Notes: generated by a model from the sequence alone, not told the origin. Positions 1 through 6,701 are shown, numbered from the stretch's first letter. The stretch is DNA of 14,508 nucleotides from an uncultured Bacilli bacterium (GCA_947631135.1 CANRKE010000023.1:1-14508); one strand, 5' to 3'. Numbers and translations: made by a program.

Positions 1-2
1 AT

Positions 3-362
3 GTAACTACTAATGTAGATTATAGAGGTAGTTTTACTGAATTAGTAAGAACATTTGATAGTGGACAAGTATCTATTTCTTTTTCAAAACCTGGAGTAGT
101 TAGAGGAAATCATTATCATCATACGAAATTAGAAAGATTTATAGTAGTTAAAGGAAAAGCAAAAATAAAGTTTAAACATGTTCTTGATGGAACTACTCAT
201 GAATTTATAGTTGATGGTAATAATATGAAGATAGTTACAATACCCGTTGGTTATACTCATAATATAGAAAATATTGGTGATGATGATATGATTCTTATTA
301 TATGGTGTAATGAATTGTTTGATAAGGAACATCCGGATACATATTATAAGGAGGTAAAATAG
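3..362 (+). CDS. capF: CapF-type UDP-sugar reductase, C-terminal cupin domain (5' end outside window)
   Basis: Only the last 119 codons are present, open from the window edge to a TAG. Visible are a GNHYHHTK motif near residues 35-42, then a conserved Ile/Val-rich cupin barrel, PVGYTHNIEN, and an ending in NELFDKEHPDTYY. These match the C-terminal cupin domain of CapF (WbjC/FnlB), the bifunctional enzyme that acts on the 4-keto-sugar intermediate of UDP-N-acetyl-L-fucosamine synthesis; the cupin binds metal through the His cluster. The missing N-terminal part should be an NADPH-dependent short-chain reductase domain. The next gene starts one base after the stop, and its Shine-Dalgarno lies in the last codons here, so the two are translationally coupled. 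Family assignment is firm; catalytic completeness cannot be judged. Confidence 0.88.
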   Translation, partial: VTTNVDYRGSFTELVRTFDSGQVSISFSKPGVVRGNHYHHTKLERFIVVKGKAKIKFKHVLDGTTHEFIVDGNNMKIVTIPVGYTHNIENIGDDDMILIIWCNELFDKEHPDTYYKEVK

Positions 363-1484
363 ATGGATAAATTAAAAGTAATGGTGGTAGTTGGTACTAG
401 ACCAGAAATAATAAGGTTATCAGAAGTAATTAAAGCAATTGATAAATATTTTAATTTAGTATTAGTTCATACTGGACAAAATTATGATTACACTTTAAAT
501 GACGTATTTTTTAAGGAATTTGGTTTGAAAAAAACTGATTATTATTTAGATACACCTGGTAAAAATTTAGGTGAAACTGTTGGTAATATAATATCTAGAA
601 CATATGATGTGATTGAAAAAGAAAAACCAGATGCATTATTAGTTTTAGGAGATACTAATAGTTGTTTAGCAGCATATTCTGCAAAAAGATTAAAAGTTCC
701 AATCTTTCATATGGAAGCTGGTAATAGATGTTTTGATTTTAATGTTCCAGAAGAAATTAATAGAAGAGTAGTTGATCATATTAGTGATATTAATTTAGCT
801 TATACCGAAAATGCTAGAAGATATTTAATTAATGAAGGTATTAAAAATGATTTCTTGTATGTAACTGGTTCTCCTATGAACGAAGTATTAAGTAAAAATA
901 TGGATTCAATAAATAATTCTAATATTTTAGAAAAATATAATTTAAAAGAAAGAGAATATTTTGTTGTAAGTGCACATAGAGAAGAAAATATTGATATAGA
1001 TAAAAATTTTGAACAATTAATAGATAGTTTGAATACAGTTGCTGAAGTTTACAAAAAACCAATTATATTTTCTACTCATCCTAGAACAGCAAATAAAATT
1101 AAAGAAAAAAATATTGTTTTTAATCCACTAATAAAATCAGTTAAGCCTTTAGGATTTTTTGATTATGTTGCACTTCAAAAGAATGCATATTGTGTATTAT
1201 CTGATAGTGGAACAATTCCAGAAGAAAGTTCAATATTAAATTTTCCAGGTATTTCTATGAGAAATAGTACAGAACGACCAGAGGCTTTAGATGCAGGAAG
1301 TATAGTTTTAGGTGGAATTAATAAAAGAGATATTTTAAATAGTATTGAGTTAGCAGTAAATTCATACTCTGAAAATAAGAAAAATCAAGTGTTTAACTAT
1401 AAAGATATAAATGTATCTGAAAAAGTTGTTAAAATTATTCAAAGCTATTATAATATAGTTAATCAGAGAACATGGAAAAAATAA
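363..1484 (+). CDS. capG: UDP-N-acetyl-L-fucosamine synthase (CapG-type, WecB-like 2-epimerase)
   Basis: 373 residues, the normal length for non-hydrolysing UDP-GlcNAc 2-epimerase-family enzymes. The GT-B fold signatures run in order: GTRPEIIR near residue 12, HTGQNYD, LGDTNS, then MEAGNRCFDFNVPEEINRR, VTGSPMNEVL, SAHREENID, STHPRT and SDSGTIPEESS with RNSTERPEAL. The EAGNRCFD form, rather than the EAGLRT of WecB, is what I associate with CapG/WbjD/FnlC, the last enzyme of UDP-L-FucNAc synthesis. The preceding CapF supports this choice. An AAGGAGG site at 348-354 sits 8 bases before the ATG. It is cytoplasmic and feeds an L-FucNAc-containing capsule or exopolysaccharide. A plain UDP-GlcNAc 2-epimerase is the less likely alternative. 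Confidence 0.9.
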   Translation: MDKLKVMVVVGTRPEIIRLSEVIKAIDKYFNLVLVHTGQNYDYTLNDVFFKEFGLKKTDYYLDTPGKNLGETVGNIISRTYDVIEKEKPDALLVLGDTNSCLAAYSAKRLKVPIFHMEAGNRCFDFNVPEEINRRVVDHISDINLAYTENARRYLINEGIKNDFLYVTGSPMNEVLSKNMDSINNSNILEKYNLKEREYFVVSAHREENIDIDKNFEQLIDSLNTVAEVYKKPIIFSTHPRTANKIKEKNIVFNPLIKSVKPLGFFDYVALQKNAYCVLSDSGTIPEESSILNFPGISMRNSTERPEALDAGSIVLGGINKRDILNSIELAVNSYSENKKNQVFNYKDINVSEKVVKIIQSYYNIVNQRTWKK

Positions 1485-1543
1485 TTACTAATAATATTAA
1501 TAACTACATTAATATAAATATATAAAAGTTAGGGTGATAATTT

Positions 1544-2710
1544 ATGAAATTTGGTTTGTTATATTTTAAAGATACCGATAATATAGGCGATGATATTCAA
1601 TCATATGCTGCATATAAATTTCTTCCAAGAATTGATTATATGATAGATAGAGAAAATATTATATCGTTTATACCAGATAAAAAAGAATATGTATATACAA
1701 TAATGAATGCTTGGTATGTCCATGATAGGCTTAATTTAGGCTTTTCTCCATATATATATCCTAAATTAGTATCCATGCATTTTAATAGATATGATATAGA
1801 AGGTGGATCATTAACAAATATAGGTATAGACTATATAAACGAGTATGTAAGAGAATACTTAAAAAAATATTCACCTGTAGGAGTAAGGGATTATCATACA
1901 CAAAAAATATTTGATGAATTAAATATAGATAATTATTTTTCTGGATGTTTAACACTTACACTACCAAAATTTCAAGGATTAAAAAAAGAAGACTATATAT
2001 GTGCGGTTAATCTTAGTGATGAAGAATTAGAAAAATTAAAAAGTATCACAAAAAGGGAAATAAAAATAATTAATCAAGATATACCAATGGGTTCACTAAG
2101 TGATAAAACATGGGAAGAAAGAGCTAAAAATGTTGAAGAATTACTTAAAATATACCAAAAAGCACATATGGTTATAACTACTAAACTTCATTGTGCTTTA
2201 CCTTGTCTTGCTCTTGAAACTCCAGTACTTTTACTTTATGATAAAAAAAATCAAGATAGGATTGGAACATTTAGAGAATTTGTAAATTATATGGATAGAG
2301 AAGAATTTATGGCTTCTACAATAAATGTAGAAAAACCATCAAAAAATCCGGATAAATATTTAAAGTATAGAAAAAAATTAATAAAGGATTGTTCTGATTT
2401 TGTTAAAAATCCACCTAATGCAAATATAAATGATTTACCAGATATAAAAACTTATAAAGAAACAATAAGAATAAATAAGATATATAATGATGTAATAATT
2501 ACTCATTACAATAAACTTATAGATAAATATAAACATGATTTTAATGATTGGTATGGAAGAAATATGGAATTAGAAGCAGAAGTTAAAACAAGAGATAGAA
2601 AATTAAAAGAAGAAGTAAAATTAACTGCTTTACAATATGAAAATTCAAAATCATGGAAAATAACAAAACCTCTTAGAAAAATTACATCAATAATAAATAA
2701 GAAAAAATAA
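1544..2710 (+). CDS. Polysaccharide pyruvyl transferase-family protein with coiled-coil/basic C-terminal tail
   Basis: 388 residues. The N-terminus (NIGDDIQSYAAYKFLP, residues 13-28), GVRDYHT (113-119), SGCLTLTLP (133-141) and the late VITTKLHCALPCLALETPV segment (210-228) are the hallmarks of the polysaccharide pyruvyl transferase family (CsaB/WcaK-like). The family adds ketal-linked pyruvate from phosphoenolpyruvate to surface glycans, though many members are only annotated by similarity. Residues about 315-365 are charged and coiled-coil-like. The last 20 or so contain SKSWKITKPLRK, a motif I know from the tails of many capsule glycosyltransferases, followed by a lysine-rich end. AGGGTGA precedes the ATG. 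The gene closes the polysaccharide operon, just before a terminator. The exact acceptor sugar cannot be inferred. Confidence 0.8.
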   Translation: MKFGLLYFKDTDNIGDDIQSYAAYKFLPRIDYMIDRENIISFIPDKKEYVYTIMNAWYVHDRLNLGFSPYIYPKLVSMHFNRYDIEGGSLTNIGIDYINEYVREYLKKYSPVGVRDYHTQKIFDELNIDNYFSGCLTLTLPKFQGLKKEDYICAVNLSDEELEKLKSITKREIKIINQDIPMGSLSDKTWEERAKNVEELLKIYQKAHMVITTKLHCALPCLALETPVLLLYDKKNQDRIGTFREFVNYMDREEFMASTINVEKPSKNPDKYLKYRKKLIKDCSDFVKNPPNANINDLPDIKTYKETIRINKIYNDVIITHYNKLIDKYKHDFNDWYGRNMELEAEVKTRDRKLKEEVKLTALQYENSKSWKITKPLRKITSIINKKK

Positions 2711-2734
2711 AAAAATTATATTTATAAATTAGAA

Positions 2735-2797
2735 AGGTTAAAATATTATGTTAAATTTATACATAATGTATTTTAACTTTTTATTTTGTATTTTTTA
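2735..2797 (+). terminator. Intrinsic terminator of the capsule operon
   Basis: AAAGGTTAAAATA-TTATGT (from 2734) pairs with ACATAATGTATTTTAAC (2761-2777) with one small bulge, leaving a loop of about nine bases. The downstream strand is T-rich (CTTTTTATTTTGTATTTTTT). Stem length compensates for low GC. It lies 25 bases after the pyruvyl transferase-family gene and fits the end of the polysaccharide operon. Confidence 0.75.
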
Positions 2798-2921
2798 ATA
2801 TTAATTAATATTATTCTTTACAAAATTGTTTTATGAATAGATATATAAATTAAGGAACATACTAGTAAAGTAATTATATATAAAGGATTATAAAAAATTC
2901 ATTTTTTTATTACAATTGGAT

Positions 2922-3065
2922 ATGTATATAACTATTATCATTAATAAAAAATATGTTTTAAAAACAGGTGGCAGTCTAAATGGCAGTGTAAGTGACAGTC
3001 TAAATGGCAGTGTAAGTGGCAGTTTAAATGGCAGTTTAAATGGCAGTTTAAATTTTGAAGATTAA
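2922..3065 (+). CDS. Possible 47-residue tetrapeptide-repeat protein or remnant
   Basis: From an ATG the frame reads a hydrophobic stretch (MYITIIINKKYVLKTG), then seven tetrapeptides of the form G-S-L-N or G-S-V-S (one begins with D), then FED and a TAA. The repeat unit is 12 bp, so all units stay in frame. There is no clear Shine-Dalgarno before the ATG, and the frame is open without a start back to 2874, so this may be the surviving end of a longer, lost gene. Repeats of this kind (GSLN, NGTV and similar) occur, as I recall, as variable linkers near the C-termini of AlbA/Schlafen-type putative DNA-binding proteins and in some surface proteins. No function can be assigned, and expression is doubtful. 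Confidence 0.25.
   Translation: MYITIIINKKYVLKTGGSLNGSVSDSLNGSVSGSLNGSLNGSLNFED
2969..3052. repeat. 12-bp tandem repeat, seven units
   Basis: Seven uninterrupted 12-bp units. Units 1 and 3 end in CTAAA, units 2 and 4 in GTAAG, and units 5-7 are identical TGGCAGTTTAAA. Unit 3 has one change (TGACAG). The alternation in units 1-4 suggests an ancestral 24-bp duplication followed by expansion of the last type. The array is richer in GC than the surrounding gap, and both strands keep an open frame through it. Confidence 0.95.
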
Positions 3066-3203
3066 AGATAATTTTAAAATATCAATCGTTTATAACTTCC
3101 GAATAAATAAAAACAAATTTTTTGTTAAAAAAACTTAATCATATTAATAAGAAAATATTAATAAAAATTTAGACAAAATATCTTGTAATATATTTTTATT
3201 AAC

Positions 3204-3209
3204 TATAAT
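3204..3209 (+). promoter_or_regulatory. Probable -10 element for pgm
   Basis: A perfect TATAAT lies 26 bases upstream of the pgm ATG. No good -35 is present at 16-18 bases: TCTTGT at 3181-3186 is a poor match. A promoter is needed here because the upstream operon ends in a terminator. The assignment rests on the -10 and context only. Confidence 0.35.
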
Positions 3210-3235
3210 CTAATACATAGAAAGTAGATGATGTA

Positions 3236-4891
3236 ATGAAACAAAAATATGAAGAATGGTGTACACATGCTACATTAGATGAAGATTTAATAAATGAATT
3301 AAATGAAATATCTAATAAAGAAGATGAAATAAATGATAGATTTTATAAAGATTTAGAATTTGGTACAGGTGGATTAAGAGGAGTAATAGGTGCAGGTACA
3401 AATAGAATGAACATCTATACAGTTATGAAAGCTACACAGGGACTTGCTAATTATATAAATAAAAATTATAAGAAACCTAGTGTTGCAATTGCATATGATA
3501 GTAGAACAAAGTCAGATTTATTTTCTAAATATGCTGCAAGTGTACTAGCTAATAACAATATAGAAGTACATATATACAAAGAATTATCGCCAACTCCAAC
3601 ATTATCATATGCAGTTAGAAAACTTGGATGTAGTGCAGGAATATGTATAACTGCATCTCATAATCCAAGTAAATATAATGGATATAAAGTATATGGTGAT
3701 GATGGATGTCAAATTACTACTGAAGCTGCAAGTAAAATATTAGAAGAAATAAATAAATTGGATGTATTTAATGTATCATATTCTAATTTTGATGAAGAAA
3801 TAGAAAATGGAAAAATAAAATATATAGATGATAAATTATTAGATGATTTTGTAGATGATGTATATAAATTATCCGTACATCAACCAACAAACAATTTAAA
3901 AATTGTGTATTCACCACTTAATGGTACTGGTAAAAAGTGTGTACTTAAAATTTTAGAAAAGCAAGGATTTAGTGATATACATTTAGTAGAAGAACAAGCT
4001 ATGCCTGATCCAACATTTAAAACATGTAAATATCCAAATCCTGAAAAAGAAGAAGCACTTGAATTAGGTATTAAACTTGCTAATCAAGTAGATGCAGATA
4101 TAGTACTTGCAACAGATCCAGACGCAGATAGAGTAGGTACTGCAGTAAAATATAATGACACTTATAAATTAATAACTGGTAATGAAATGGGTGTATTATT
4201 ATTTAATTATATATGTGAAAATATTAAATTACCTAAAAATCCTATATGTGTTAAAACAATTGTAACAACTGATATGGCATATGATATAGCGAAAAAATAT
4301 GGAGTAGAAATACTTGATACATTAACTGGTTTTAAATTTATTGGTGAACAAATTGGTATACTTGAAAAAAATAGACATGTTGATAGTTACATATTTGGTT
4401 TTGAAGAAAGTTATGGATATTTAAGTGGTACTCATGTTAGAGATAAAGATGCAATAAATGCAAGCATGTTAATATGTGAAATGGCTTCATTTTATAAAAG
4501 TAAAAATCTTACTCTAATAGATAAATTAGAAGAATTATATAAAGAATTTGGATATGATAAAAATGAACTTGTTGATTATACTTTTGAAGGAATTGAAGGT
4601 ATGAAAAAAATAGAATCTATAATGGATTATTTAAGAAACAATAATATTGGTGATATAAATGGTATTAAAGTTATTGAAATAAAAGATTATAATGTTAAAC
4701 AAAATACTAAAGTGGATTTACCACTTTCAAATGTATTATCGTTCTATCTTGATGAAGATCAAAAATTTATAGCTAGACCTTCTGGTACAGAACCTAAAAT
4801 AAAATTCTATATTGAAGTTAAAGGAAGAAGTCATGATGACTGTGAATATAAAATAAAAAGAATAAAAGAATATATTGATAGTCTAATTTAA
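3236..4891 (+). CDS. pgcA: Phosphohexomutase (phosphoglucomutase/phosphomannomutase, PgcA type)
   Basis: 551 residues, full length for the Bacillota alpha-phosphoglucomutase group. Residues 37-56 show the conserved LEFGTGGLRG region. The phosphoserine loop is TASHNPSKYNGYKVY with the active Ser at about 141, the metal loop is DPDADR (294-299), the sugar-specificity loop is GFEESYG (388-394), and the C-terminal phosphate loop is RPSGTEPK (514-521). It interconverts glucose-6-phosphate and glucose-1-phosphate (possibly also mannose phosphates), supplying nucleotide sugars, which suits its place beside a polysaccharide operon. The ATG is chosen because the family begins with this YEEW segment; the Shine-Dalgarno is weak. 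Codons 478-551 are duplicated downstream as a broken copy, so the present 3' end may have been exchanged by recombination. pgcA versus manB cannot be settled from motifs alone. Confidence 0.92.
   Translation: MKQKYEEWCTHATLDEDLINELNEISNKEDEINDRFYKDLEFGTGGLRGVIGAGTNRMNIYTVMKATQGLANYINKNYKKPSVAIAYDSRTKSDLFSKYAASVLANNNIEVHIYKELSPTPTLSYAVRKLGCSAGICITASHNPSKYNGYKVYGDDGCQITTEAASKILEEINKLDVFNVSYSNFDEEIENGKIKYIDDKLLDDFVDDVYKLSVHQPTNNLKIVYSPLNGTGKKCVLKILEKQGFSDIHLVEEQAMPDPTFKTCKYPNPEKEEALELGIKLANQVDADIVLATDPDADRVGTAVKYNDTYKLITGNEMGVLLFNYICENIKLPKNPICVKTIVTTDMAYDIAKKYGVEILDTLTGFKFIGEQIGILEKNRHVDSYIFGFEESYGYLSGTHVRDKDAINASMLICEMASFYKSKNLTLIDKLEELYKEFGYDKNELVDYTFEGIEGMKKIESIMDYLRNNNIGDINGIKVIEIKDYNVKQNTKVDLPLSNVLSFYLDEDQKFIARPSGTEPKIKFYIEVKGRSHDDCEYKIKRIKEYIDSLI
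4667..4873 (+). repeat. Long direct repeat, copy 1 (inside pgm 3' end)
   Basis: Bases 4667-4873 match 6392-6598 at 206 of 207 positions; the only mismatch is A4859 versus G6584. Identity starts abruptly at codon 478 of pgm and ends abruptly within the sixth codon from the stop. Past the repeat the two copies encode different but equivalent endings (IDSLI here, LNNLV in the other). Confidence 0.97.
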
Positions 4892-4935
4892 AACTTAAAT
4901 GACAAAAAATTAATTATAAAAATTTAAAATATTTG

Positions 4936-4965
4936 TTGCAGATATATAACGTAATATGTTATACT
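4936..4965 (+). promoter_or_regulatory. Promoter for the acyltransferase leader, with overlapping inverted repeat
   Basis: TTGCAG (4936-4941), 18 bases, then TATACT (4960-4965), with a TG at 4957-4958 forming an extended -10. Predicted transcription start is near 4972. An inverted repeat, TATAAC (4945-4950) and GTTATA (4958-4963), spans the spacer and the -10, so a repressor could occupy it; in DNA this AT-rich the repeat may be chance. Confidence 0.6.
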
Positions 4966-4970
4966 TGTTT

Positions 4971-5172
4971 TAGGTAAATCTATAAAGGTAAGTTCTCTCA
5001 TACCGAACATGTACAAACATATGTTCGGTATGGGGGGGGCTCTTAGTTTACTATAAGTTAACTTTTATAAGTTCCGCTTGCCTTTATATTATTTAGATAT
5101 AATTGATGTAGAAGAAAACTATGTTTTCATCATTAAATATAATCTAAACGAAGCAAGAGGAGGGGAACTTAG
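4971..5172 (+). promoter_or_regulatory. Structured 5' leader RNA of the acyltransferase gene (unrecognised class)
   Basis: About 200 transcribed bases precede the start codon. P1: TATAAAGGTAAG (4981-4992) pairs with CTTGCCTTTATA (5077-5088), 12 pairs with one G-U. P2: CATACCGAACAT (4999-5010) pairs perfectly with ATGTTCGGTATG (5021-5032) around a 10-base loop, and can extend because UUCUCU (4993-4998) pairs with the G-tract (5033-5038). A third weak hairpin may form in 5039-5076, giving a three-way junction. P4: TTTAGAT (5092-5098) with ATCTAAA (5142-5148), enclosing GATG/CATC and AAAAC/GTTTT, ends just before the Shine-Dalgarno (5155-5165). It does not match any riboswitch consensus I know. 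A stand-alone small RNA is an alternative. Confidence 0.6.
5032..5039 (+). repeat. Homopolymeric G8 tract in the leader
   Basis: Eight consecutive G residues in DNA that is otherwise strongly AT-rich. The first G closes the perfect P2 hairpin and the next six can pair with UUCUCU of the leader. Tracts of this kind commonly change length by slipped-strand mispairing; whether this one varies is not visible in one sequence. Confidence 0.9.
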
Positions 5173-6180
5173 TTGAAAAAAGTAAGAGAATCTAATTTTG
5201 AGTTATTGAGAATAATAAGTATATTTTTGATTATATGTTTTCATTATTCTGATCTTGGTTCGATAGAATTATCATCTGTACCATTTTCGTTTAATAAATT
5301 TATATTGGAACTTGCAAGTTTTGGGGGAGGATTTGGAAATAATATTTTTATATTAATTAGTGGATATTTTTTACTTAATTCTGAAAATACTAACATGAAA
5401 AAAGTAATTAATCTATTTATTCAAACACTTTTTTACTCAATAACTTTAGGTTTAGTAGCTATAAAATTAAATCTTATAAATATAAATTTATCTAACATTA
5501 TAAGAATAATATTCCCATTTTCACCTAATGATTATTGGTATATTTCTATTTTTATTATTCTTATGTTATTAGTTCCATATTTAAATAAAGTAATAGCAAA
5601 TACCACAAAAAGCCAATTAAAAAAATTAATTCTAATATTATTAGTATTATTTTCTATAGTTCCAACTATAGCAATGATAGAAAATATATATATATCTTTA
5701 GGTGCATTTGTTACTTTATATTTTATAGGTGCATATATAAGAAAATATAGTAATAAAAAATTTGAAAATATTAAAAAAACTTTACTATTATCAATTATTT
5801 GGTTTTTAATATGTGTAATTTTAACAATTCTTTGTGATATTAATGGATTTGATAAAATAAATTCTTTTGTATGGCCAATGTTTAGAACTCCAATATTATT
5901 TTTATCAATTAGTGTATTTCTATTATTTAAAAATATTAAGATTAAAAATAATAAATTTATAAATTATGTGGCATCTACTACTTTTGGCATTTATTTAATA
6001 CATATGAATCCAAATATATGGAAATTAATTTGGAGAGTATTCTTCGACAATTCAATTTATTTTTATAAATTAAATTTTCCAATAATAATGTTTATTCAAT
6101 GTTCAATAGTTTTTATTGTTTGTTCAGTTATTGAAATGATAAGAAATAAAATTTTTAAAATGTTTATTAAAAATATTTAA
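5173..6180 (+). CDS. Acyltransferase 3 family integral membrane protein
   Basis: 335 residues starting at TTG, chosen because AAGAGGAGGGG ends 7 bases upstream and no ATG lies near. The N-terminus ESNFELLRIISIFLIICFHY carries the family pattern of a charged residue, LR, and a His in the first membrane helix. ISGYFLL, NDYWYISIFIILML and the late GIYLIHMN are also typical. About ten hydrophobic segments span the chain. Such proteins (OafA/WecH-like) transfer acyl groups, often acetyl, onto surface polysaccharides at the membrane. It stands alone behind its own promoter and long leader, between the two pgm 3' ends, so it looks like acquired cargo. The acceptor is unknown; proximity to the capsule genes suggests, but does not prove, capsule modification. 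Confidence 0.85.
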   Translation: MKKVRESNFELLRIISIFLIICFHYSDLGSIELSSVPFSFNKFILELASFGGGFGNNIFILISGYFLLNSENTNMKKVINLFIQTLFYSITLGLVAIKLNLININLSNIIRIIFPFSPNDYWYISIFIILMLLVPYLNKVIANTTKSQLKKLILILLVLFSIVPTIAMIENIYISLGAFVTLYFIGAYIRKYSNKKFENIKKTLLLSIIWFLICVILTILCDINGFDKINSFVWPMFRTPILFLSISVFLLFKNIKIKNNKFINYVASTTFGIYLIHMNPNIWKLIWRVFFDNSIYFYKLNFPIIMFIQCSIVFIVCSVIEMIRNKIFKMFIKNI

Positions 6181-6391
6181 CAAATATTATATTAAAAATT
6201 TAATAAGTTTTATATATTAAACTTAAAAAATATAAGAGTAACTGTGATAAGCGTTATTGCTCGTGATATGGTTTTAAAATGTTTAGATTAACAATAAATG
6301 TTAAAAGAATATTTATTTATAACCGCCTAACAAACGAGTGAAAAGATTTTAATTATATTGAAAAATTGGATCTAATAAAAAAGGTTCATGG
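6181..6391. other. Non-coding stretch between acyltransferase and broken pgm copy
   Basis: A perfect 7-bp hairpin, TAAGTTT (6204-6210) with AAACTTA (6219-6225), follows the acyltransferase. It has no U-tract on the plus strand, so it is a weak terminator candidate at best. Further on, CTCGT near 6262 and ACGAG near 6334 are inverted short repeats without a convincing fold. The bases before 6392 would be the incoming DNA's own junction under an integration model. No gene is visible. Confidence 0.5.
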
Positions 6392-6598
6392 AAAGTTATT
6401 GAAATAAAAGATTATAATGTTAAACAAAATACTAAAGTGGATTTACCACTTTCAAATGTATTATCGTTCTATCTTGATGAAGATCAAAAATTTATAGCTA
6501 GACCTTCTGGTACAGAACCTAAAATAAAATTCTATATTGAAGTTAAAGGAAGAAGTCATGATGACTGTGAATATAAAATAAAAGGAATAAAAGAATAT
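6392..6598 (+). repeat. Long direct repeat, copy 2 (broken pgm end)
   Basis: Partner of 4667-4873, offset by exactly 1725 bases. The left breakpoint is clean, between ...TTCATGG and AAAGTTATT. Recombination between the copies would delete the acyltransferase and leave an intact pgm. Confidence 0.97.
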
Positions 6599-6616
6599 TT
6601 AAATAATCTAGTTTAG
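6392..6616 (+). pseudogene. 5'-truncated duplicate of the pgm 3' end
   Basis: Encodes the last 74 codons of the phosphohexomutase (VIEIKDYNVK through RPSGTEPK to EYLNNLV and TAG) with no start codon, Shine-Dalgarno or N-terminal three domains. The in-frame sequence upstream reaches a TGA within about 12 codons. It is identical to pgm codons 478 onward apart from one base up to 6598, then ends with five different codons. Identity at silent positions points to a recent duplication or exchange. It is not a functional enzyme; the most economical reading is the displaced original end of pgm, left behind when DNA carrying the acyltransferase integrated. Confidence 0.9.
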
Positions 6617-6672
6617 ATGTACTTATAAATAAAATTGTTATAATATTTTGCTACTAAAAATCAAAAAAATTA

Positions 6673-6701
6673 TTTACATTAAATTCCGAATAAGTTATAA
6701 T
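6673..6701 (+). promoter_or_regulatory. Sigma-A-type promoter for the small membrane protein
   Basis: TTTACA (6673-6678), 17 bases, TATAAT (6696-6701). Predicted start is near 6708, so the leader is only about 17 bases before the ATG at 6725. Confidence 0.7.

Larger units (their letters stand above)
2711..3235. other. 525-base intergenic gap between polysaccharide operon and pgm
   Basis: The gap holds the operon terminator, an 18-bp A/T palindrome at 2796-2813, a 12-bp tandem array (2969-3052) inside a short ORF, and a probable -10 element for pgm near its right end. An AACAAA/TTTGTT hairpin near 3112 has no T-tract on the plus strand. Apart from the tandem array the gap is nearly pure A/T. 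No RNA gene or insertion sequence is recognisable. Confidence 0.7.

Noticed and set aside
129..332. Open frame on the minus strand
   Set aside because: It is antisense to the CapF cupin domain, is low complexity (Ile/Asn/Tyr), and has no ribosome site or promoter.
2796..2813. 18-bp A/T palindrome TAATATTAATTAATATTA
   Set aside because: In DNA this AT-rich such palindromes arise by chance, and no promoter or partner site is nearby.
5014..5027. CAAACATATGTTCG, one mismatch from the Gram-positive LexA box
   Set aside because: It lies downstream of the likely start, inside the transcribed leader, and is fully explained as loop and arm of the 12-pair hairpin whose other arm is outside the box.
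6204..6225. TAAGTTT/AAACTTA hairpin as terminator of the acyltransferase
   Set aside because: It is followed by A residues rather than T on the plus strand, so it cannot act as a standard intrinsic terminator for that gene.
6245..6345. GCGTTAT and GCCTAACAAAC, resembling ends of integron attC sites
   Set aside because: The GTTRRRY core is not matched, the order does not give an attC stem, and no integrase or cassette structure is present.
4892..6391. Insertion sequence or prophage as vehicle of the acyltransferase cassette
   Set aside because: There is no transposase, integrase, terminal inverted repeat or short target duplication; the only boundary mark is the 207-base homologous repeat.
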